Positions 16,448 to 25,308 of a DNA stretch of 64,000 nt are shown here, in pieces. The stretch is from Fulvivirgaceae bacterium JP3-4 (GTDB taxonomy: Bacteria > Bacteroidota > Bacteroidia > Cytophagales > Cyclobacteriaceae): contig JARKND010000001.1 of NCBI GenBank assembly GCA_029309925.1, forward strand, positions 806,001 to 870,000, written 5' to 3'. The notes beneath the pieces are model-generated. The model was not told the DNA's origin and did no database searches. It saw only the letters and a list, made by a program, of their open reading frames with translations. Numbering within the stretch: the stretch's first letter is position 1; each line of letters begins with the position of its first letter. Made by a program: the position numbers and the translations under genes.

Positions 16448-17367
16448 AAAAGATCATCATCATGTTAGTTGGGTTAGTGGGAAGTGTGAATGCGTTTGCC
16501 CAGGAAGCCAGCACAAAGACATTCTGGGACGACCCTTTTACTCACCCGGATCTTCCGCTCTTCGTTGTTTCGGCATTTGTCTTCATCGTGTTGCTGCTGG
16601 TGATCATTACCTCGCTCATTCTATTGCGCGCTTTCAACACACTGGTAGAACAGACTGAGCGCGAACGGGCCAAAGCGCAAGGAATTGTTTATACACCGAA
16701 GCCGTCCTTCTTCTCGAAGATTTCTCAGAAACTGAACGACTCTGTACCGTTGGAGAAAGAGAAGGATATTGATATGGGTCACGACTTTGATGGCATCCGC
16801 GAGCTCGACAATCACCTGCCTCCGTGGTGGAAGTGGTTGTTCTACGGAACGATCGGATGGAGCGCGGTATACATTTTCCTTTTTCACTTTTCAGGCTCCC
16901 TGCCGTTGATGCAGGAGGAGTATGAAGAAGAAGTCGCTATCGCGGAAGCTGCAAAGAAAGCTTTCCAGGCCAGCCAGCCACAGGCGGTGATCGATCTTGA
17001 GAAGCTTGTGTTTACGCAGGATGCAGAGATCATCGCACGCGGCAGGACAGTATTTGCGGGCAACAATTGCGGCTCTTGTCACAGGGCCGATGGCGGAGGA
17101 AACACGATTGGTCCGAACCTCACTGACGAGTACTGGATCCACGGTGGCGATGTGAAGAAAGTATTCGCAACAATCAAAGACGGATTTGTGGAGAAGGGTA
17201 TGCCTGCGTGGGGTAAGGCGCTTAGCCCCACGGAGGTTCGTGATGTAACCTTTTTCGTGATGAGCCTGCAGGGTTCCAATCCGCCAAATGCTAAAGCCCC
17301 GCAGGGTGAATTGTTTAAGATGGATGTTCCGAAAGCTGATACAGTGAAAGCACAGGCCAGCCTGTAA
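16444..17367 (+). CDS. ccoP: cbb3 oxidase subunit III, single-heme type
   Basis: This 307-residue protein has an N-terminal helix that resembles a signal peptide (MKKIIIMLVGLVGSVNAFAQ), then a membrane helix, the CcoP N-terminal motif region HDFDGIRELDNHLPPWW, a second membrane helix and one periplasmic cytochrome c domain with CGSCH at 209-213 and GMPAWG with the methionine ligand. Proteobacterial CcoP has two heme c domains; here only one is present. It passes electrons from soluble cytochrome c to CcoNO. Confidence 0.9.
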   Translation: MKKIIIMLVGLVGSVNAFAQEASTKTFWDDPFTHPDLPLFVVSAFVFIVLLLVIITSLILLRAFNTLVEQTERERAKAQGIVYTPKPSFFSKISQKLNDSVPLEKEKDIDMGHDFDGIRELDNHLPPWWKWLFYGTIGWSAVYIFLFHFSGSLPLMQEEYEEEVAIAEAAKKAFQASQPQAVIDLEKLVFTQDAEIIARGRTVFAGNNCGSCHRADGGGNTIGPNLTDEYWIHGGDVKKVFATIKDGFVEKGMPAWGKALSPTEVRDVTFFVMSLQGSNPPNAKAPQGELFKMDVPKADTVKAQASL

Positions 17368-17370
17368 AGT

Positions 17371-18882
17371 ATGGAGGGAACGATTTACAATATCAGGAAG
17401 GAGAGACTGGACCAATCTGCAAGGAGCAATCCGGCAACGGGAGTGGTCGAGCAATTTAGAAACAGTATTGCCACTGTAGATGAGAAGGGAAAACGCATAT
17501 GGATCTATCCGAAGAAACCTTCCGGGAATTTTCACACGTGGAGAATTGTCGTGACCACGGTTTTACTGACTTTGTTGTTCGCAGGTCCGTTCATCAAGGT
17601 TGATGGTAAGCCATTCTTTCTTTTCAATATTTTAGAAAGAAAGTTTATCTTTTTCGGGCAGGTGTTCTGGCCCCAGGATTTTGTGCTGCTGGCGATCACG
17701 CTAATTACTTTCTTCGTCTTTATCATTTTGTTTACGGTCGTATTCGGTCGGGTATGGTGCGGCTGGATGTGTCCGCAGACACTCTTTATGGAAATGGTTT
17801 TCCGCAAGATCGAATACATGATCGAAGGAGATGCAACTGCACAACGCAGACTCCATGCGCAGACATGGAACGCTGAGAAAATATTTAAGAAGACAGCAAA
17901 GCACACCATTTTCATTGCAATCTCATTGCTGATAGCCCACACGTTGATGGCATACATTATCGGCATTGACACCACGCTGGATATTGTCAGCAATTCACCT
18001 GCGGATCATCTTGCCGGATTTATCGGCCTGATTGCGTTCACCGGAATTTTTTATGCATTGTTTGCGAAGTTTCGCGAGCAGGCTTGTATCGCGGTTTGCC
18101 CTTATGGCAGATTGCAGGGCGTTCTGCTTGTGAAAGATTCGATTGTTGTAGCCTACGACTGGCTGCGCGGTGAGCCAAGAGGCCATTTGAAAAAATCGCA
18201 GCCACAGCAGGAAAAGCTCGGAGATTGTATCGACTGCAAGCTTTGTGTACATGTATGCCCTACCGGGATCGATATCCGCAACGGAACACAACTCGAGTGT
18301 GTCAACTGTACCGCCTGTATTGATGCCTGCGATGACGTGATGCTGAAGATCGGAAAGCCGAAGGGACTGATCCGCTACGCATCGTACAACTCCATCAGGA
18401 ACGGCATCCAGAAAATTCTTACCGCGCGCGTCATCGGATACTCATTCGTCCTGATGGCCCTCCTTGGAATTCTGAGTTTCACGCTGGCGACTCGCTCTGA
18501 CGTGAAAACAACGGCACTCAAAGTTCCAGGTACACTTTATCAGCGCACTCCTGACGGCTTCATTACGAACCTGTATAATATTGAGTTTGTAAACAAGACA
18601 TTCGACCCTGTTACGGTGGAGGCGAGAATTGAATCACCAGCCGCTGCAGTGCTTGAAAGAGTTGACGGCAAGGCGCTTTCGATTCCTGCTGAAGGCATGA
18701 TGAAGTCAGTCTTTTTCATAAAGATCCCGGCTGAAGAAGTGACGAGTGCCAGGACCATCGTTCGCGTTGGTATTTATCAGGATGGCAAAAGGATCGAAAC
18801 CTTGAAAGTGAAATTTATCGGACCGGTCAGCAAGGCTAGTGATGTCAACAGCAGGCTTAAGGACGAACAACAGTTAAAATAA
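17371..18882 (+). CDS. ccoG: cbb3 oxidase accessory iron-sulfur protein CcoG
   Basis: A 503-residue membrane ferredoxin of the CcoG/FixG/RdxA family. It has several membrane helices, the conserved WCGWMCPQT motif near residue 129, CIAVCPYGR, two ferredoxin-type clusters (CIDCKLCVHVCP and CVNCTACIDACD, about residues 288-320) and a C-terminal periplasmic immunoglobulin-like domain. CcoG is a cupric reductase that prepares Cu(I) for the oxidase. It follows ccoP by 3 bp in the operon. Confidence 0.93.
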   Translation: MEGTIYNIRKERLDQSARSNPATGVVEQFRNSIATVDEKGKRIWIYPKKPSGNFHTWRIVVTTVLLTLLFAGPFIKVDGKPFFLFNILERKFIFFGQVFWPQDFVLLAITLITFFVFIILFTVVFGRVWCGWMCPQTLFMEMVFRKIEYMIEGDATAQRRLHAQTWNAEKIFKKTAKHTIFIAISLLIAHTLMAYIIGIDTTLDIVSNSPADHLAGFIGLIAFTGIFYALFAKFREQACIAVCPYGRLQGVLLVKDSIVVAYDWLRGEPRGHLKKSQPQQEKLGDCIDCKLCVHVCPTGIDIRNGTQLECVNCTACIDACDDVMLKIGKPKGLIRYASYNSIRNGIQKILTARVIGYSFVLMALLGILSFTLATRSDVKTTALKVPGTLYQRTPDGFITNLYNIEFVNKTFDPVTVEARIESPAAAVLERVDGKALSIPAEGMMKSVFFIKIPAEEVTSARTIVRVGIYQDGKRIETLKVKFIGPVSKASDVNSRLKDEQQLK

Positions 18883-18888
18883 GAAATC

Positions 18889-19320
18889 ATGAATTGGGGA
18901 AAATGGATTGCTGTCTCTTTTGTTGCGTTTGCCGCATTCATCGGTACACTTGTCACGGTATGTGTGCGCCAGGATGTGAACCTCGAATCAAAAGAATACT
19001 ATAAGGAAGAGCTCGCTTATCAGCAGCAGCTTGAACGTAAAAAGAATGCAAGCGCACTCGTGCATAAACCATCTTTTTCTGTTGAAGCAAACAGAACGTT
19101 AAAAGTAAGCTTTGAGTTGTTTGACGCAGTCGATGAAGGGGAGCTGATCCTTTTTTCCCCCAGCAATCCAAAGCAGGATGTGAAATTCAGGATCGGAGAT
19201 AAAAAATCCAATGAACAGATTTTCGATCTGAGCAATATGAATGGTGGCCACTACAAGGCACGAATGAAGTGGACAATGGCAGGAAAGGAATTTTTCGTAG
19301 AGGACACGATCTTTATTTAA
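18889..19320 (+). CDS. ccoH: cbb3 oxidase assembly protein CcoH/FixH
   Basis: This 143-residue protein has a single N-terminal membrane helix (residues 5-27) and a periplasmic domain typical of FixH, with DVNLESKEYYKEELAYQ just after the helix and a C-terminal beta-sandwich ending HYKARMKWTMAGKEF. It assists late steps in oxidase maturation. It sits 6 bp after ccoG, and the next gene starts immediately after its stop. Confidence 0.85.
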   Translation: MNWGKWIAVSFVAFAAFIGTLVTVCVRQDVNLESKEYYKEELAYQQQLERKKNASALVHKPSFSVEANRTLKVSFELFDAVDEGELILFSPSNPKQDVKFRIGDKKSNEQIFDLSNMNGGHYKARMKWTMAGKEFFVEDTIFI

Positions 19321-20007
19321 ATGTGGGTAACAGCAATCGTTCTGGGTGTCGCCTCAAGCCTGCACTGTGTCGGTATGTGCAGCCCGCTCATGCTTGCCGT
19401 TACAACCAATTCTTCTCGCGCGATCTACAACCGATTGGCTTACAATGCCGGAAGGATCATAATGTATGGCGTGTTGGGAATGCTTGTAGCAAGTATCGGC
19501 TCGCTGCTTCCTATACAGAGGTATCAGAATGTTGTTTCACTAACGCTTGGCGCAGCAATGATTCTGATTGCTCTTCTGCAAATCAATGTGACCAGGTTGA
19601 ATTATCTAACGAGCATCGCGGCACCGGTGACTGTTTTCCTGAAACAGCAGTTTGCATTTTTCCTGAAACAACGCAATTATTTTTCAGTAACATTTCTGGG
19701 GATGCTGAACGGACTCTTGCCCTGCGGAATGACATTGATTGCGATGACGAATTGTCTGGTGCTCGCAGGGCCGATCGATGGATTTAATTTTATGATACTG
19801 TTCGGACTTGGAACACTCCCTGCCATGATGGGTTTTGCAACGCTGCTGATGATCGCGATCAAAAAGTGTCAGCTAAACTTCCGGAAGATCACCGTTGCAC
19901 TCATTGGCGTTTCAGGTGTCCTGCTGATTGTTCGCGTATTTTTGCATGCAGGTGTTGAAGCCCACGCAACCGGACGAGATTTCGCAGATATTGTGTTGTG
20001 CCGTTAA
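19321..20007 (+). CDS. SafE-type membrane protein (cytochrome biogenesis, copper or thiol related)
   Basis: The 228-residue protein has six predicted membrane helices and two cysteine motifs in mirrored positions: LHCVGMCSPLML near residue 17 and NGLLPCGMTL near 133. That pattern fits the COG2836 SafE/TauE-like group, related to DsbD, and genes of this kind commonly close cbb3 operons in this phylum. It may move copper or reducing power for oxidase assembly; the annotation 'sulfite exporter' often given to it is not supported by context. Start directly follows the ccoH stop. Confidence 0.8.
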   Translation: MWVTAIVLGVASSLHCVGMCSPLMLAVTTNSSRAIYNRLAYNAGRIIMYGVLGMLVASIGSLLPIQRYQNVVSLTLGAAMILIALLQINVTRLNYLTSIAAPVTVFLKQQFAFFLKQRNYFSVTFLGMLNGLLPCGMTLIAMTNCLVLAGPIDGFNFMILFGLGTLPAMMGFATLLMIAIKKCQLNFRKITVALIGVSGVLLIVRVFLHAGVEAHATGRDFADIVLCR

Positions 20008-20014
20008 GGGTCGA

Positions 20015-21073
20015 TTACCTTGCCAAATTCCAGCGCACAACTTTTTCAAGCTTTGGCTGCGATTTGATCCTGATCTTTCCGCTTTCAATATCAATCAGTC
20101 CTTCGTCTTTAAAATCCGAGAGCACGCGAATGACCGATTCGGACGCGGTGCCGACAATTTTTGCGAGATCATCACGAGAAATCTGGATGTTCTCCTTGTC
20201 GTCTTTCAACTGGGAAACTTTGAGCAACGCTTCGGCTGTACGCTGCCGTACGGAATTGTAGGCCAGGTTCAGCAGCTGATTCTCCTTTTCTGCAACCTTT
20301 TTGCACAGCATGGAGATGAACGTTGAAGAGACGCCCGGAGACTGGATCAAGGTAAGGAAATCTTGTTTGGGAATCACAGTAAGTTCGGAATCCTGAAGTG
20401 CTACCGCTGATTCTTTATAGTCCGTCCCCTCGAGAACAGATTCGTACCCGAAGAAATCATTTTCGTTTGCTATGGCTGTGATCAGCTCCTTCCCATCCGG
20501 ATGCGACTTAAATATTTTCACGTTTCCTCTTTTCACGAAGTAAACGGAAGTGGGGGAATCCCCTTCAGTAAAGATTTCATGTTTCTTTTTGAAGCTCTTC
20601 ACCTTTTTATCTTTTGCAAAATCTTTATTGTGAAGAATTGTCCTGGCATCGCTCAGGAATTGTTCCAGACCTTCGGAATTTGAAGCATAAAGTTTTTTCT
20701 GTAATTCACTTTTTTTCAGCCGGGCTTCAATCGCATTGAGCAGATCTGTATCGTCAAACGGTTTGGTAAGGTAGTCATCGGCTCCAAGGTTCATGCCCTT
20801 GCGGATGTCCGTCTTCTCGGTTTTAGCCGTCAGGAAGATGAACGGAATGTTCGCAGTCTCGGGTCTCTTATTAAGAATGTGCAAGACACCGTAGCCATCG
20901 AGTTCAGGCATCATAATGTCGCAGATGATCAGGTCTGGCGTGTGTTTCTGCGCAGCTTCAACACCAAGCTTTCCGTTCTCTGCTGCCACCACATCATAGC
21001 CGGCCAGTGTAAGAATTTCAGAAGTGTTCTCCCGCACTTCAAGGTTGTCTTCGATTAACAGAATCTTTTTCAT
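20015..21073 (-). CDS. Response regulator with receiver fused to a CRP/FNR-type DNA-binding domain
   Basis: This 352-residue protein combines an N-terminal receiver (acidic pocket EDN, phosphoacceptor D52, switch threonine in FLTAK, conserved lysine in LTKPF), a cNMP-like effector domain (about 160-265) and a C-terminal CRP/FNR winged helix. The recognition helix region GTASESVIRVL keeps the Glu and Arg that contact the GA step of TGA half-sites in CRP and FNR. The N-terminal iron-sulfur cysteines of FNR are absent. It is 60 bp downstream of a kinase gene on the same strand, so it is probably phosphorylated by it, and it is the best candidate for the activator at the TGAC-N4-GTCA promoters. 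Confidence 0.88.
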   Translation of the reverse strand: MKKILLIEDNLEVRENTSEILTLAGYDVVAAENGKLGVEAAQKHTPDLIICDIMMPELDGYGVLHILNKRPETANIPFIFLTAKTEKTDIRKGMNLGADDYLTKPFDDTDLLNAIEARLKKSELQKKLYASNSEGLEQFLSDARTILHNKDFAKDKKVKSFKKKHEIFTEGDSPTSVYFVKRGNVKIFKSHPDGKELITAIANENDFFGYESVLEGTDYKESAVALQDSELTVIPKQDFLTLIQSPGVSSTFISMLCKKVAEKENQLLNLAYNSVRQRTAEALLKVSQLKDDKENIQISRDDLAKIVGTASESVIRVLSDFKDEGLIDIESGKIRIKSQPKLEKVVRWNLAR

Positions 21074-21133
21074 GAGGTTTGATCTTGTTTAGCTGCAATT
21101 TTTCTGCTACTGCTTTCGTCAACGAGTCTGTCG

Positions 21134-22387
21134 CTACCGCGAAGGCAAGTTCACAACAAACGTACTGCCTTTTTTATACTGACTGGTAAAGGAGATACTT
21201 CCGTCCAGCAATTCTACATATCGCTTAACAATGTTTAGTCCGAGTCCGGTACCCTGCACCTGGCCCGCATTGCTGGCGCGGAAGAATCGTTCAAACATAT
21301 GCTTCTGATCTTCTTCCGGAATGCCGATTCCTTCATCTTTGACGCTGATCGAAAACTGACCATCCTTCCGGCCGCAGCTGAGGTAAATTGATCTTCCAGT
21401 CTCTGAATATTTGCTCGCGTTGGTGATGAGGTTGAAAAGTATATTGCGAAGAATGCGGCTGTCGCTCAGGATCTCGTCATCGTCCACGGAACACTCGATC
21501 ACTACCTGCTGACCTTCCTGAAGCACACCTTTTATTTCTTCACGGATCTCTGTCAGGAACTGTCCCAGCCTGATCGTCTCGATCACCACGTCAATTTTTC
21601 CTTCTTCCAGTTTTCCGAGAGAAAGAAAGTCGTTCAGGATACCAGTAAGCTGATTCACGGATGATTTGATCCTCGAGACGTGCTTTGAAATTTTGTCAGG
21701 TTCGTTACGCTCAACGTATTGTCCGATGAGGGAAGCCGAACTCAACACAGAACTCAATGGTGTTCTGAATTCATGAGAGGCAATTGAAACGAATTTAGTT
21801 TTCAGCTCGTTCAGTTCGCGTTCTTTTTCAAGCGACTTGCGCGCTTCCAGTTCTGCCTTCTTTCGTTCGATGACTTCCTGCTCGAGTTTTTGAATCGAGT
21901 TGTTGAGGGCTTCGGTGCGCATTTCCACTTTTTTTTCCAGTTCGGCAGCATAAAGGATCAGTTGCTCTTCGCTTCGTTTAAGCGCATCCTCGGCCTGTTT
22001 GCGTTGAGAAATATCACTGATGAAGGCCATCACCAGTAGCTGGCTTTGCACCTGCGTATAGCTCAGGCTGATCTCGACCGGAAATTCGGTACCATCTTTC
22101 TTCAGCGCCAGCAGATCGCGGCCCGCACCCATTCTTCTCGGGTGGGGATTGGAGTTGAAATGCTTGCGGAAATTCACATGACCCATGCGGTAGCGCTCTG
22201 GCAACAGCGTTTCCATCAGAAGCCCGTTCAATTCTCCACGGCTATATCCGAACAGCTGCTCTGCAACGGGGTTTGCTGTGACGATCATCCCGTCTGGGTT
22301 CACCATAACAATTCCCTCCGACATGCTCTGAAAGATCTCCCGGAAAGCATCGTTGGTTAGAAAATTTATTTCAGCACCTGTAGCCAT
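21134..22387 (-). CDS. PAS-domain sensor histidine kinase
   Basis: With the start at 22387 this is a 417-residue kinase without membrane helices. A PAS domain (about residues 10-130, with the sequence REIFQSMSEGIVMVNPDG) is followed by a coiled coil (ISQRKQAEDALKRSEEQL onward), the H box SIASHEFRTPLS, and the ATPase core with N, G1 (DEGIGIPE) and G2 (GTGLGLNIV) boxes. The longer frame from 22426 would run across the promoter palindrome at 22421-22432, which favours the shorter start. It is probably the partner of the receiver-CRP protein just downstream. Confidence 0.88.
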   Translation of the reverse strand: MATGAEINFLTNDAFREIFQSMSEGIVMVNPDGMIVTANPVAEQLFGYSRGELNGLLMETLLPERYRMGHVNFRKHFNSNPHPRRMGAGRDLLALKKDGTEFPVEISLSYTQVQSQLLVMAFISDISQRKQAEDALKRSEEQLILYAAELEKKVEMRTEALNNSIQKLEQEVIERKKAELEARKSLEKERELNELKTKFVSIASHEFRTPLSSVLSSASLIGQYVERNEPDKISKHVSRIKSSVNQLTGILNDFLSLGKLEEGKIDVVIETIRLGQFLTEIREEIKGVLQEGQQVVIECSVDDDEILSDSRILRNILFNLITNASKYSETGRSIYLSCGRKDGQFSISVKDEGIGIPEEDQKHMFERFFRASNAGQVQGTGLGLNIVKRYVELLDGSISFTSQYKKGSTFVVNLPSR

Positions 22388-22420
22388 AGCGCAATATAAT
22401 CGGTGGCAAAATATAAAACC

Positions 22421-22486
22421 TGACAAAAATCAGGTTGGTCATTGATGAAACTCGGGCCGCTGACCACTGAAATTCTCTTATGTTCG
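22421..22486 (+). promoter_or_regulatory. Class I activator-type promoter of the single-domain stress gene
   Basis: CCTGACAAAAATCAGG at 22419-22434 is a strongly symmetric copy of the regulon palindrome (core 22421-22432). A TAnnTTTG-like element, TATGTTCG, lies at 22479-22486, which is 52.5 bp from the centre, one base longer than at the other five promoters. The start codon at 22506 lies 19 nt downstream. Confidence 0.55.
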
Positions 22487-22505
22487 TGCTATCAAACAAC
22501 TGCCA

Positions 22506-22913
22506 ATGAACATGAGTAATGGGATTCTGTGCACGGTCGATTTTTCGCGAGGGTCGGAAGACGCGGTGAAGTGGGCGATATCGTTGGCAACACAACTGGG
22601 ATGTGCCCTGACCATCCTATATACTTACCGGCTGACTAAAAATATTGAAGGAGACGTGGTCGCTTATAAGAAAAAGATCGAAAGGGAAGCTGCCGACAAA
22701 TTCGCGAAATGGGAAACCGAGCTGCTCAAGCCGGCCGGGATAAAATACAAGTTTAAAATCGAAATTGGTTTCATGGCTGACAGGGTAGAAGACCACGCAA
22801 AGAAAAACGCGGTTAGTTTCCTGGTCATGGACAGAAATATGAGCAAGCAGAACCGCGAGACATTTAATGACCTGGTTGAGCATGTCAACGTTCCGCTTGT
22901 AATCGTTCCCTGA
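22506..22913 (+). CDS. Single-domain universal stress protein
   Basis: A 135-residue UspA-like protein starting with GILCTVDFSRGSEDAVKWAI. The nucleotide-binding loop G-2x-G-9x-G(S/T) seen in ATP-binding relatives is not intact: the region reads LVMDRNMSKQNRETFNDL, so it probably belongs to the non-ATP-binding type. It is divergent from the kinase gene and preceded by a copy of the regulon palindrome. A second, tandem stress protein follows after 43 bp, likely in the same transcript. Confidence 0.8.
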   Translation: MNMSNGILCTVDFSRGSEDAVKWAISLATQLGCALTILYTYRLTKNIEGDVVAYKKKIEREAADKFAKWETELLKPAGIKYKFKIEIGFMADRVEDHAKKNAVSFLVMDRNMSKQNRETFNDLVEHVNVPLVIVP

Positions 22914-22956
22914 CTATTCCGGCTGCAAGAAAAACTAAGTGCAAAAATCTAATCTT

Positions 22957-23820
22957 ATGAAAAAAATCCTGGTTCCAACCGATTTTTCTGAAACAGCACA
23001 CTGGGCAATAGAGCTTGCGTGTGATATTGCCCTCAGAGCTCATGCTGACCTCATCGTGCTGCATATCGTGGAGCAGCCGGGAGATAAATCGTTTAACGCG
23101 ATGGGCCAGACAGACGATGACGATCATTGGGAAGACAAAATTTACACGGCCAGGCTCATTGAAAAGGCAAAAGCGCGGCTTGACCAGGTACTCGCAAGCA
23201 TTGAAGCAAGAGGGTTGCGTGTTTCATCTGAACTCCGGCTCGGCAACACCTATCACGGCATTCGGGAGATGGTTACCGATCACGTAGTCGATCTTGTGGT
23301 GATGGGAACGAATGAACACAGCAGAGCAGAACAAGTCCTGCTCGGATCAAACACACAAAAGGTGGTTCGCTTTGCGAAATGCCCGGTATTGACCGTGCAT
23401 CAGAAGCCCTCTGCAAATGATTTCAAAAACATCGTGTATGCAACCTCAATGAGTCTTGATGAGGGTTCATTTGCTGCGGTCGTTAAAAATGCGCAGGAAC
23501 TCTATGGAGCGACCATCCATCTTGTTCGCATCAATACTCCGATGAATTTTAAGCCTGATATTGATTCGATGAAGGCTATGAAAAGATTTGTTGAAAAGCT
23601 TCATATTACCAAATACACACTGAGTATTTTTAATGACCTGAGCGAAGAAGAAGGCATCGTCCATTTTGCTGAAACGGTGAATGCGGATCTGATTGCCATG
23701 GCGACTCACGGGAGGACAGGATTTGCGCACATGCTGGTAGGCAGCATTGCAGAGGATGTCGTGAACCACTCACGAAAGCCAGTATTGACCTTTGTAACTC
23801 CGAACCTGAATCAGAATTAA
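22957..23820 (+). CDS. Tandem universal stress protein (two UspA domains)
   Basis: The ATG at 22957 gives 287 residues beginning KKILVPTDFSETAHWAIELA; an in-frame GTG at 22939 would add six residues. Two UspA domains are present, with MGTNEHSRAEQVLLGSNTQ in the first and MATHGRTGFAHMLVGSIAEDVV in the second, where the second matches the ATP-loop consensus better. It is a paralogue of the protein at 6578. It shares strand and probably transcript with the preceding single-domain stress gene. Its stop overlaps the small gene on the other strand by 4 bp. Confidence 0.87.
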   Translation: MKKILVPTDFSETAHWAIELACDIALRAHADLIVLHIVEQPGDKSFNAMGQTDDDDHWEDKIYTARLIEKAKARLDQVLASIEARGLRVSSELRLGNTYHGIREMVTDHVVDLVVMGTNEHSRAEQVLLGSNTQKVVRFAKCPVLTVHQKPSANDFKNIVYATSMSLDEGSFAAVVKNAQELYGATIHLVRINTPMNFKPDIDSMKAMKRFVEKLHITKYTLSIFNDLSEEEGIVHFAETVNADLIAMATHGRTGFAHMLVGSIAEDVVNHSRKPVLTFVTPNLNQN

Positions 23821-24059
23821 TGCTTGACGAGATCTGTCAGTTCGATCTTTGAAAGATACTTGAACATGTCTTGTTCGGTAGCTTCCGAAATGCGTGTCAC
23901 TTTTTTCTGCTCTGTATCGAAGTATTCCTCTATAAATGCAGCGCCAAGCGAATGAAGCCGTATCATATAGTGATAGTATGGCATCGCGAAAAGCAAAACT
24001 GATTCTTTCTTAAGTATTTCCCGTTTGGACGTCATGTCCAGTGTCTCAAAACCCCGCAT
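23817..24059 (-). CDS. Hypothetical small protein
   Basis: An 80-residue frame from an ATG at 24059, with an AG-rich ribosome binding region (GAGGGG) about 8 nt upstream. The sequence is a mixture of charged and aromatic residues without signal peptide or membrane helix, suggesting a small cytosolic protein. I do not recognise it. It converges on the universal stress gene, whose stop it overlaps by 4 bp. An inverted repeat GAACCG-TTTGAT-CGGTTC at 24084-24101 lies just upstream and could be an operator. Confidence 0.55.
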   Translation of the reverse strand: MRGFETLDMTSKREILKKESVLLFAMPYYHYMIRLHSLGAAFIEEYFDTEQKKVTRISEATEQDMFKYLSKIELTDLVKH

Positions 24060-24144
24060 AATCAAACCCCTCTAGATCGATTGGAACCGTTTGATCGGTT
24101 CATCTTTTACGAAATCTCTAAAAGATTATGCCGGACGCGATGAC

Positions 24145-25308
24145 CTAATGAAAGGACTTTGAGAAGGTAAAGCTGAGTTCATGAATCACTGAATCTTTCG
24201 ATTTTGACGCGCTTATATCTTCGTCAAACAGCCGGTTCAGGTTATTTCCAGCAAGATCTTCAAGCAGCGGATTGATGCTGATTGTGTAACGGGATTCCAA
24301 CCATGGATTTTTCGGTACAAATTGAACGTGGGAATCATTCTTGTCAACGTGCAGCGTGCCAGGAATTTCATTTCCGAGATTGTCGAAGACGCGGACACCG
24401 GTGCTCAATAATATAAAGTCGTGTGGCTCTTGAAGATCAAGCATAAGCGGTGCAGTCCGGTGTTGTGGTGACGAAACACTATAGAAGTTTTTTGACGGAG
24501 ACGTCCGGTCTGCTGCCACGCAGTGGAACGTTTTTTGGAAATCCTGATCTGTGAGCTGACCATCGATGTCTTTCCACCCTTCTTCCACTACAAGTGTATA
24601 TTGTTCGCCAGCTTTTAAGGCAGGTTTCATTTCGAGGTTGGGACGCAGTCCTCGCTTGATCCGCCCTGGATCGAAAAGGATGGTCACTGTTTTCATCTCC
24701 TCATCCCAAAGCTCCTGGTCAAGGATAAGAAAGGGCTTTTCAACAAGATTATTCTGCTGGTCGTAGAGCTTCACTTTTTCATATACATAGCCAAGTGACA
24801 TCGATTTCGAAAACGTCAGATGAAACTTAAGGAGGTTCTCAGGCAGAACGTCTGATGTCGGATGTATAGCCACCAGGGTTGCCGGCACTTTTCCAACTGG
24901 CGTAAGCGTGAATTCAAGCGTCATTGTCTCGGCCGGCATCTTTGGCAAATAGACTTCGTTGGCGTTCCGTGCAAGTTGTTCGGCATGGAAAGTTGCAACA
25001 TACGAGACACCTATGGCAAATGGAAATCTGGGAGTGAACCCTACTGCATCATGCGATACTTTATAGGTGCCCGATACAACAATACCATTCGTGCTTTCTT
25101 TAGTAACAATGGGAAACACCGATTCCCAGTCAGTTTGTGAATTGAAATAGCGCGTAAAAGTATACAGGACCTCCGGGTCCAGGTCGCGGGCCCAAACGCT
25201 CCCGTACTCGTGAATCAGTCTGGGTTGTTGAGCAAAGGCATTCACGAAGAAGAACGTTGCCAGGAATGTGAATGCTCCCGGCAACGATCTGAGTTTTTTT
25301 ACAGCCAT
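24145..25308 (-). CDS. Exported protein with Ig-like (SbsA-type) domains, unknown function
   Basis: The 387-residue protein has a signal peptide ending near FAQ (residues 1-27). Two regions resemble the bacterial SbsA-type Ig-like fold: about 140-240, with TSDVLPENLLKFHLTFSKSM, and a C-terminal section. Extracellular or periplasmic location is likely. The start overlaps the end of the upstream gene by 10 bp, so the two form an operon and may act together. The molecular function is unknown to me. Confidence 0.7.
   Translation of the reverse strand: MAVKKLRSLPGAFTFLATFFFVNAFAQQPRLIHEYGSVWARDLDPEVLYTFTRYFNSQTDWESVFPIVTKESTNGIVVSGTYKVSHDAVGFTPRFPFAIGVSYVATFHAEQLARNANEVYLPKMPAETMTLEFTLTPVGKVPATLVAIHPTSDVLPENLLKFHLTFSKSMSLGYVYEKVKLYDQQNNLVEKPFLILDQELWDEEMKTVTILFDPGRIKRGLRPNLEMKPALKAGEQYTLVVEEGWKDIDGQLTDQDFQKTFHCVAADRTSPSKNFYSVSSPQHRTAPLMLDLQEPHDFILLSTGVRVFDNLGNEIPGTLHVDKNDSHVQFVPKNPWLESRYTISINPLLEDLAGNNLNRLFDEDISASKSKDSVIHELSFTFSKSFH

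Noticed and set aside
22388-22426. Longer N-terminus of the PAS kinase
   Set aside because: It would overlap the promoter palindrome at 22421-22432 and adds residues unlike the family.
24084-24101. GAACCG-TTTGAT-CGGTTC as a terminator
   Set aside because: Arms are only 6 bp and no T-run follows on either strand; an operator is more likely.
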